Shown one piece after another: positions 1 to 10,800 of a stretch of DNA of 64,000 nucleotides. The stretch covers positions 1,689,729 to 1,753,728 of the forward strand of contig NC_049996.1 of NCBI RefSeq assembly GCF_000003815.2, read 5' to 3'. This stretch comes from Branchiostoma floridae (taxonomy: Eukaryota; Chordata; Leptocardii; Amphioxiformes; Branchiostomatidae). How positions within the stretch are numbered: position 1 is the first letter of the stretch; each line of letters starts with the position of its first letter. The notes under the pieces were generated by a model, which was given only the letters and a program-made list of their open reading frames with translations, did no database searches and was not told the origin of the DNA. Made by a program: the position numbers and the translations under genes.

Positions 1-860
1 AGTTGTATTTCATGACAGACATGAGTAGGTTTTTATGATTTTTCACTCTATACCACACCATGGTATATGCTGTGTAATGTAATAATGCACTGTACTATAA
101 ACGGATCAGCACAATTGAATAGTCATATACCATTACAATTAGCTTATGTGCAAAATAAATGAGACTTTAAGGTTATGACAGACACATTTTTTTTACGAAA
201 GCAATGCAGCCATGACATCCAATTGGATTTTACAAACATTCACTTCGCTGAAAATGGCTATGTAGGACAGTGCTAAGAAGCATATTTTGGTCAGAAATTT
301 TAAGTGTAGCACAGTTTGTTTGGTGAGGTCTGCATGTATTAAGATTGATAATGCTTGTGACAACCTTTAACAAGTACAGTAACTGTCCTTGCCCCTTGCC
401 TTGTGTAAATAACCAGGAAAACCACGCCATTGTCTGCTGTGGGTACGTAGTACCAAATTTTAGGGTCGCATAACGTGTTGCATCTGTAGAAAAGATACGA
501 CAAAATTTCCGTTTGTGAAATAAAAACTTTAAATCATTTCTTGAAGAATAACGGTGCAATCACTAGCATACTGTGTGCGTCTTGTAATCAAGAAATAAAA
601 ATTTGATTACTGTACAGTACAAGTATAAAAACACTGTAGTTCCGGATCATTCTCACATGGGATTTTTTTTTTTCAAATTCAATTTTGGAACAGTCCATTT
701 TTGCATCAATGAGGAGGGTGGTGTGAAAAAAGCAAATACCGGCCTTTCTAGTATGATAAGTTGATTTTATTTCTTCGTTATACATGTATGTGATCCTTAC
801 CTCATAAGAAATATAACTCATGTATTGTATTAATCTAACATGTTCAACTATCTCGTTTAG
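1..860. other. Non-coding, probably intron of gene A
   Basis: AT-rich sequence without coding character. The splice acceptor at 859-860 implies this is the intron before the first visible FN3 exon. No repeat or RNA gene is recognised. Confidence 0.6.
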
Positions 861-1806
861 CCACAGCCCAAGTCAGAAACGTAAGCATCGTTGAAGCAAC
901 AGAAAATAACATCAGCATCATTTGGGCAGCCGCGGCTGGTGTCAAGGACAGCTACAGTATCAGCATCTTTCCTAGTGATGGGGATAACCCTACTGGAACT
1001 GTGAATGCTACAGACCCACTAGAGTATGAAGTTACAGGTCTGACACCGGGAACTCTGTACACAATCAGTATCATTACTGTCAGCGGTGGAGTGAACAGTG
1101 TGGCAAGCACAGAGACAAGAAGGACAAGTAAGCCCAATGCATGATGGCCTTATTTAGTTATGCTTCTATTTTCCAACCTGAACAATTCCAAGTGATAACT
1201 TGTGAAATTCTGATTAGTTATTACTGATTCCCAACAGCCCCATAAATATTTCAACATTATGATCTGTTACTCTTTATACCAAGAATCCAACTACATGTAA
1301 ATGATATTTCCTTTGTCTCCAAGTTATAGCATGGTAAATATAAATGATACAGCTGCCTTACAAAAACGTACTACAAATACTTTAAGTGTCTTAAAAAATA
1401 GAAATGCAAAATTGGTAATTGCTAACTCAAAGATATCCACTCTCTTTAAGTGTCTTCTTCAAGTGACATGACATAATTTCTTTGTTATTGTTAACCCCAT
1501 GACCTTGATTGTTATTTCCCTAAATAGAACCAAATCCACCGGGTGCCATCACGCCAGACATAGTCTCGGCCAGTATAGCCACCTGGGAACCTTCAACTGG
1601 TGGTGTGTTCTCTGGATATGAAATCATATACAGAACTGATGATGGAAGTCCTCATCACACCATAACAGTTAACAATGGTACAACCACAGCACCTTCACCC
1701 GTTGCCCTGACCATTGGTACAGTGTATACCCTCGAAATGTATGCATTTAGCGACGATGGCGGCTACAGGACAGAGAGTGAGAGGAGGATCATTACAGTCG
1801 GAATAA
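861..1806 (+). CDS. Two fibronectin type III domain exons of gene A
   Basis: Exon 861-1127 encodes a complete FN3 domain with the expected Trp (IIWAA) early and the core LTPGTLYTISI late. Exon 1528-1806 encodes a second FN3 with ATWEPSTGG early and a GTVYTLEMYAF late strand. Both exons begin and end in phase 1, the usual arrangement for shuffled FN3 exons. Acceptors are TTTAG at 856-860 and ATAG before 1528; donors are GTAAG at 1128 and GTGAGT at 1807. The 400-base intron between them and the 518-base intron after them contain nothing I recognise. Confidence 0.85.
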
Positions 1807-4800
1807 GTGAGTGTCTTTTCAATCATAGTCTACTACTTGCCCCTTGTACACGTTATTGTATACACGACTTCTGAACTACCGATACCATCCTAATAATCTG
1901 AATCCCAAGTAATCATCTGCATGCCTTAATTCCAGAAAAAGGCCTAGGGTTAACCTAGGTATCTTATCTGTCATTCACGTTGTCCTTGTATGTCTGTCCA
2001 AGACTCAATAAGGATGATTCTGAACCCACTGTTGGAGAAACAGCTCTATGCTTACAGCTTATAGATATGATTTCAGCATTATTATTTTTCATGGCTCTTT
2101 TATGATTAACACAATTGTCACAATAGCAATGTTTTTCAAATATGTACTGTACTCTTTGGAATTTTATGCACAGTTAATTCGCTAACAAAACACTTTTTGA
2201 TAGATATGACATCCAATGACATCGGACAGGCAGATTCATGGAAGATGCAATAACTATCAATATAATAGCACTGGAAGTTTACTCTTTATATAAGTCACAA
2301 ATCTTCACTTTTCGTTTCACACAGACACGACAGCGCCAACAACACTACTGCAGACTTGCAGAACTAGTTTCCAGCAGTTCAGCGTGCTGGAAGAAACAAC
2401 CAACGGCACCACTTTCAACGTGACGATTCCCGACTCTACATCCTGCCACAACTGCTCCATTGTCTATGGAGACGCCACATGCTTTATTGATGATGCATAC
2501 AACGTCTCATCTTACGTAGTGGCAAACTCATCGTCCAGTTCCTCATGTAACCTGTTCATCACTTCCCCCATAGATAGAGAAACAATCTCAAGTATCCGTT
2601 TCGATGTCAGTTGGACCAGATCAGTCTATAACAATGGCTATAACGTTCACGAAGATTGTGGCAGGATTCCTGTTGAAATCATGGTTGTCGATGTCAACGA
2701 CAACCCTCCAGTGTTCGCAGCAGATCTAAAGACGACGCTGTACATTCGTGACCAAACGCCCGTAGATACAATTCTTGCCGTTGCGTCAGCTCAAGATGCG
2801 GACGCAGGACCAAACGCAGACGTGACGTACAGCATTCCGTCGTTTACGGAATCGGAATACTTTGCAATTGACAGCGATGGCGTCGTGACAACGAGACGTG
2901 AGTTAACGCAGAATCTGCTAAGCCAATCTGGACTTCTGTTGGATGAGGAAGTGGAAGTCGTCGTCATGGCAACTGACGGAGTACACAACATAACAACAAC
3001 GCTCTCATTCAGGTTTCTGGACACTGGTGGGGTGAACGCAACCGCAAGGTACGTATAGCACAAGCGTATATTTTGAAGAAATTGCCAGAGACTTTTCTTG
3101 TTTAATTCTGTCTACAAAAATTATCAAAGTCATTTCCATTCGGTTAGCTTGTTACAAAGCATCTGGCCCCGAAATGGTGACAATAAAACATTGTTTGTTA
3201 ACCCAAGCGCAATCATGAAATGAGAAGAAGACTTAACCATGGGCATCAGTCACTTTCATTATTTGAAACTATGAAATGTACCTTACGTATTTAAAAAATA
3301 ACTGTTCCCTAACAGCACACTTGCTGTATCCATACCGGAGGAGGAGCCAGCCGGTACCACTGTCATCAACCTCCGTGACCAGCGACCCTTCGACGATGAC
3401 AACATCATCTACAGCTTCACCCATACGTCAAAGAGTTTTGAACTAAACTCAACTTCGGTAGGATCATATTCTCTCTCCCATGTATCTTCAACATATACAT
3501 CTAACTAAAACAGGCATTTTGTATTTTCATTGCCTTAAGCATTTCAAACAATTAATGGTAATCAAGCTGGAATTATTAAAAAGTCACTTTTCAAAGTCTG
3601 TGACATGTAAACAGTCACTCTACTCCTTGGTACATGTAGCACTTTGACAGAAACTGAAAGTCTAAACAATGTTCATGTTGCATGAATGGTGTTCTACAGG
3701 GAGAGGTTATCACGGCAGAGGTACTTGATCGGGAACAGGAAGACGTGTACGAACTAACCATCTCTGCGTCAGATCCCAGTGGATGTTACGCGTCGGTAAG
3801 CGATACGGCTGAAGTATTCTTTGTGACCAACCCCAAAGCAAACTTAGGAATACAAAATGTCTAAAACTCTATCAAGCAACTCCAAATGTCCTTCTGTCAT
3901 CGATATAATGTTTGATTTCTCAATGTGTTCTTGTTTGGTTCTTTACAACTAGGGATTTCAGTTTTGGATGTTAGTAATGTGGTTATAAGATTATTAAAGT
4001 GATGTGTGTATTTGATGATTTTTCCAGGCCTCTATTGAAATAACTGTGAGAGTCCAGGACGTGAATGACCACGCTCCAGTCTTCCTGGAGACGGCCTACA
4101 GCGGACGGATACAAGAGGACTCCGTCAGAGGACACCCTGTTGCTATTGTAAGCCTAAATCATACTAATTATACTTTGCTTTGACAGTAGCATTTTTAGGC
4201 AGTATGAGTTTTCATTTGCAATAGAATTGCTAATTGTTCAACCGTCAAACTTAGAAAAAAAGGAGGCCCGTTGCGGTTGCGTTGTTCAAAGGCGGCACTT
4301 TTGGTCAAAACCCGTAGGTGGCCAATGAGACACCACATGGCTACCGGGCTATATTTTGGCACGACCGGGCCCCAGATTGTCTAAGATTCTGATTTAAAAT
4401 CAAGCCGTCACCCGGCAATAACGTGGCAGAATCGTGAAAACACCTAGAGTATTAGGCACGGACGAATTTGTGACCGAAGTATTTTAGGCATTGTGCTCGT
4501 TTTTGTAAGTTAAAGAATCTAGCTCATGCATACAACGCATTTTGCAGAAGAAAAAGATACTAGATGCGAACGATACATTCCATACAATCAATGTTACAGG
4601 ACGGTCCCGGCATATCAGCTGTTGACGACGACCTCGGCGAGAACAGTCGCATCACCTACACTATCGACTGTTGCCAAGATGTCTTTGTCATTGATAACAT
4701 TACTGGCGAAATCACAACCATGGAAAATGATTCGTTTAGCTTAGATCGTGAAGACACGTCTGTCTACCATCTGACAGTTGTCGCTCGAGATAATCCTTCT

Positions 4801-7800
4801 GACGAAAGCTTGAGAATGGAATCTCGAACGACTGTGACGATCTCTGTTTTAGATATCAACGACAACCGACCAACATTCATCGGAGCTTCACCCCTTGAAA
4901 TGTTTTTGTTTGAGAATGAAACTGTAGACACTGTTGTTGCTAGTGTTGAAGCTGTGGATCCGGACGAGGGAACGAACGGAAATGTATTCTACGAAATACG
5001 CTCGGGTGCTGAAGGCAGATTCACTGTAAACCCGAGAACAGGGGAGGTAAAAATCGCTGGCAAACTTGACCGAGAAACAAAAGACTTTTACCAGATGGAG
5101 ATTTTTGCTAGTGATGGTGGTAACACCCCGGAAGTGTCAAATGGGTTTTACCTAAATATCAGGGTTGAGGATGTAAATGATAACGTACCAACATTTACGA
5201 CACCAGCTTATCTACTGACAGTCCAAGAAGAAACCGAGACAGGGACCATAGTAGGGAACATCACTGCAGAAGATATAGATATCGGACCTAACGCTCAGAT
5301 CAAGTACATGTTTACAGAAGCTGTACAACATTTTGCCATCGACGAAACAACCGGAACGCTAACAGTTCTTTCAATCCTTGATTTCGACAATGCGACGTAC
5401 CCAAAGATATCGCGTTTCAAGGTACAAGCCTCCGATGGTACATTCTCCTCCACTGTAGACGTACAAGTGAGCCTTGTAGACATAAACGACAACGCTCCAT
5501 CCTATCGTGTAGACAGATATGAAGTGACACTCCTCTTCGTTGCCTTTCCCGCAATAGTAACAGCCGTTGATGCAACAGATAAAGACAGCGGAACCAATGC
5601 GGAGATATCCTACAACTTCACTGACGAACGTTCAGGACTGTTTGTCATAAATCCTTTTAACGGCATCATACGACTCGTAGGCAATCCAGGGAGTACTGAC
5701 GTTACATACAACATCACAGTGGCGGCTACGGATAGCGGATACCCGCCCTTGAACTCGACCATATCCCTAACAATAGACATAAGCTCACTTGCTGACGCCT
5801 CCAGTACCCGTGTGTCCTTCGACGGGAGAGAATTTGTGGGTTATGTGGTTGAAAACGATAACAACGAGCAAGTTGTTACACAGCTCGACGCTACAGTCAT
5901 TTACTCAGGAACTACACCAGCCCCTGGTGCCTGCCCACTTAAATACAAGATGGCGGCAAGTTCGGACGACTTTGAGTTTGCTGTCAACGAGACAACGGTC
6001 AGTTCTATTCCACTTAATTTCATAACAGTACGCTCATTAGAATTCATACTTTATAACCCACTTTTAAGGATGCCACTGTCTTGGACACGTTGCAAGAAAC
6101 GATTATCCATAACTAGTTAACTTGAAATTATGGCTTACATAATATTAATTGGCTTCCAGTAATACATTAGTAGGATAATCTGGATTAAGAATCCTCATCC
6201 GTAGCAAGGATAGTTCGGTAACAGAATTCACCCGATTTCGAATATCATTCGTCCTTCTCAAGAATCTCTTAAGAATATTCTTCTTCTGCATAGACTCAAC
6301 TAGGATGATTGTAAACATTGCCACACAGCACGAATGAAGAAATTGAAAAAAAATATAGCACTGTAAATGCAAATCGCTGTAAGGTTACAGTGTCTAATCG
6401 CCTTTTTCAGGGAGAGATCAGAACAAGGGGCACTGGGTTTGACAGAGAGATCAAAGCAAGCTATACATTTGCTGTTGTCGTCGAGATCACGTGTCCAGAT
6501 TTAATCTTTGACTACACTTCGGTAAGATTCAATTGTTTAAGCCACTTTACGATCTTTAAGATGCAACTAGCTCTCTTGAAATGCTAACAGGTGAATTTAT
6601 GTTACGTTGAACTTCTACCAACTGACATTTGACTTGGTTACTGTGTTGAGATATGTTATGGATCCACCTCATTCAATATGATTTCCACAGGTGTTGGTCC
6701 ACGTCAACGATACAAATGATGAAAGTCCAACATTCGAGAGCAGCAGCTACAGTTTTATAGCATCCGAAGACAGTGCAGGGATTGAGGTCGGGAGAGTCCT
6801 GGCAGTGGACAGGGATACCGGGTCTAATGCTAACTTCAGTTACACCATCTATCCCAGTGGTAAACACATGCATGTCTGTCTGATATTGTTGAATACATTT
6901 GTATATGCCTCATCTTCATAAGGTTCCTCCATATTGTATAGTCCATAGACATAGCTTTAGCTGCCTTAAAAGCTGTTATAATCTCTTTTTGATCTGGTCT
7001 TTTAACGCTTGAGGGTCTGTTTGGGTATAGAGTTTGCAAAATCCTTGTTTGCAAACCAAATAGCAGTTACTCAAGCAACTCGATATGATTTGGGAAACGG
7101 TCAGACCGACTCAGACGTTTCCTGAGCAGAAACGCTTAAGAGCAGATTTTATAGCCTAAATCTGAATAGATATGAGGTGAGGACAAATTTTAGATAGTCC
7201 AAATGGAAGCAAAAGTAAACCAAAGTTGATGCAAATGAGTCCATTTACTCCTGTTGTTTGAGTACAGTCTACCCAGGCCCAGTTGCTTGAGTAACTGTAA
7301 TTTGGCGTATCCTATCACATGAGTGTCTATCTTTCATCGACGTATCCCGGTTGTAACCTTTGTATGTGGTGGTCTCATTATTATTTGAATAACTGGTCTT
7401 ATTATTTGGCTAACTACTTTGTACGTGTCCTGAAAATTTACAAACCGTATACGACAAAGTAGGAAGCTTACGGACCTGTCCTGTAATGCTTTCAGTAAGC
7501 CCTTTCAGGATTGACACCAGCGGTAGCATCACAGTGTTGACATCCCTGGACAGAGAGCTTGTGGACACCTATACCTTGACAATACTTGTAAGTATTACCT
7601 AAAACTGTATCAGCTGCCTATAATTTACACTACAGTATTAAGTCTATGGTACTATATATAGACAAAGTGATGATTGCTGCCACGCTGATGACCACTAGGA
7701 TGTATTTTTGTGTCATTGCAACCATGATAACTAACATATAACATTTGTTATTCTAATGTATAGGCTGAAGACATGGGAGTCCCTTCCTTGAACGGTACCT

Positions 7801-10800
7801 GCACAGTGCACGTACGTGTCTTAGACATCAACGACAATGCACCGACATTTGCTGATTCGGCATATCGCACAGACCTTCCAGAAGATGCCAATAAAGCGCA
7901 GGTAAACAGAATTATATCTAGACATGATCGTGGTCAGACGTTTCAGATAGGATCATCTACACTTCTCCAGTGCCACTGAGTAAGATCTGTTGTAGAGCAG
8001 GCTTTTAACCAACTATGAAATGAAGTGAACACAAATTTCAGATAGTTCAGCAGAAAACAAACATGAGACAAAGTCGAGGCAAGGTTGATGCTAATTCATC
8101 AAGTAGGTCCTGTTGTTTGAGTACATGAGCTAAATCAAAATGTCCCAAGTTCGACACGTAGGTCTCCTGTCCTCTTGAGGGTGGGATAATTCTCATTGTA
8201 CATTCTCTCATACATTGCCTGTCTGACTCCACGTTGGAACCAGTGGAGCTCGCGGTACAGGATTTCTGAAAGATTGAAAGATGTCCCTAGATATCCCTCT
8301 TTACTTAGCATGCAAATGTGGATTATTATTCACCTATTGTATCTGATTGTTAAATCATGATTTTACCATTCTTTGCGTCTTTCCGCAGCTAAACATCACT
8401 GTCAGTGCATCTGACGACGATGCTGGTACAAACGCAGAAATTGGATTCGTATTACAAGGAGAGGGAAGCAACCTGTTCTCGATAGATGGTAAAGCATGGC
8501 ATTGTTTACTTGCCTTTAACTAGCCACTTGAATTAATAAAATGGAACGAACATGTATACATTTGTGTGTATTTGGCAGCTGTGTTCTCGGCAATGTTGGT
8601 GGTGCAATTTTGATAAACAGTGTTATTTAGTAACATTTTAGAATATTTCTATGTACGGTGTGAATCCTAATGTGTTCTTAATGGAAAATGCATATTAACC
8701 CTTGTCTTGTCTTATCCCTAGATGTGTCTGGTGTTGTCACACTGACTGGTCGTTTGGATTATGAAAAAAAGTCCAACTACGATCTCACGATCACCGCCAT
8801 GGACAATGGTCATCCAAGTAGAACTGACAGTGTCCGACTGACGATTGAAGTAACAGACGTCAACGACAACGCACCCATATTTGACCGTGACGACTATAAC
8901 AGTTCAACTCATCGTGGCTTGCCAACAACGGAAGTTTTGGTCACCGTCAGCGCCAATGACCGAGATTCTGGCGTTAATGCACAGATAATGTACAGCATAA
9001 CAGGTTTGAGTTAATGTTACAGTTTTGAATGTACTGTCGTTAGGCTAGACTGCGCTTGAATATGGTTCCTTTACACTTGCTATGTGGTGTCTTTAGTCTA
9101 GGCTAAGCTTGCTATGTGTGATGTTTTAAGGCTAGACTGGGGTTGCAAAACGGTGTCTTTGTTATCAGGCTATGCCGGGCCTGCTCTATTGTGTCTTTAG
9201 GCCAGGTTGGGCTTGCTATATGATACCTTTAGGCCAGGCTTGGGTTGTTATATGGTGTATATCAAGGCTAGGCTGGTCTTGCTATATGGTGTCTGTTGGA
9301 TAGGCTTAATCTTACGTTGTGACATAGTCTATAATGGGCTGGGGTTGTTAGATGGTCTTTTTAGGCTATAGGCCGAGGTTGTTGCTATCTCTGGTCTCTG
9401 TTGTCAAGATGGGGTTGCTATGTGGTGTATTTAGGCTGTATTTGGTAGATTTTCTCTTTTAGCCAAGCCGGAGCTGCTAGATGGCCTCGTTAGGATACGC
9501 TCGTGTAATTATAGGGTCCCTTTATGCTAGCATGGGGCTGTTAAAAAGTGATTGCAATGATAGTGATATTATCCAGTTACATGCTGTTTTGTATTCAGAA
9601 TACATTGTATTACATACAGCTTTTTATCCATTCTTAGGACAGTATGGCATAAAACCCATAAGAGCCACGATTGGTGAAACGCTATTCAACATAAACAGCT
9701 CTACTGGGGAGATCGGGGTCACAACTCACTTCTTGTACGACGATACTCAGCAATACGAACTGATCGTCACTGCTACAGACATGGGAGAACCTCCACTGAG
9801 CAACACTACAACGGTATTTACAGAAAAAAACTTGTGTGCTCTTTTGCCGAGTTTCAACTGTGTGTATCATCTTCACCTTTGAAATTTCAAAGGCAAACGT
9901 AGTAGCTAGATTTGACTGCTAGATAGCTAGCTAGACATATTTATAGGCAAATGTATCTATCTAGCAGTGAGCAAACAAAAAAAGACATACTATGGAAGTT
10001 CATCTATTAATCTTTTTTTTCATGTTGCAACAGGTTGTTATCGACGTTGCCAACACTAATTTCTTCGCGCCAGAATTCCTGAATACTCCAGTATATCGCA
10101 CAATGGATGAAGACACAGGAACGGTGTGGAATTCTCGACCAAGAGAAGTGGCAAAAATAAAGGCGACGGACAACGATACCGAGGCTGAAGGACAAGTCAT
10201 ATTTTTGCTTCCGAGCAATGATAACATTTCAGGTATGGATGTTTGTGTCGGTATGGTGGCATTGAAAGGTGACCTTGACTAGGAACACACGTTTCATCAT
10301 ATCATCCACTCTTATGGAAAAGCTCAATGAATAAATAAATAAGTAAACAAAGCGAGATACTGCTTTATGCAAATTTGCTTCTACCTTACTCGTCATCTAG
10401 CAAGACAAAGTTGAATAATGAGTTATCTAACTGTTCATATCTAGGTATCTTAGGCATGGCCACTGATATTCTAAATTGTTCATCTCTAGGCATGGCTTAG
10501 AATGATGAAATTCATTTTTTAAATTAAATCTTTCTTTCTTTAACTTTTTATTGCAGACAACTGGCCCTTAGTAAAAAAGACTATATGATACATACAGCAT
10601 AACAACACAGACACATCAAGTTATGACCTAGATCCATGACCTTTCCATTAAGATTTCGTCCTTCCACGTAGATTTGTTCAGGGTAACTACCACGAAGGAA
10701 GTCTCCGACGTTAACCAAGATATTTTTGTCGGGAGGATTGTGACCAACGCCCCCCTCGACCGCGAGGCACACATCTCTGGACTGAACCTGACTGTACTGG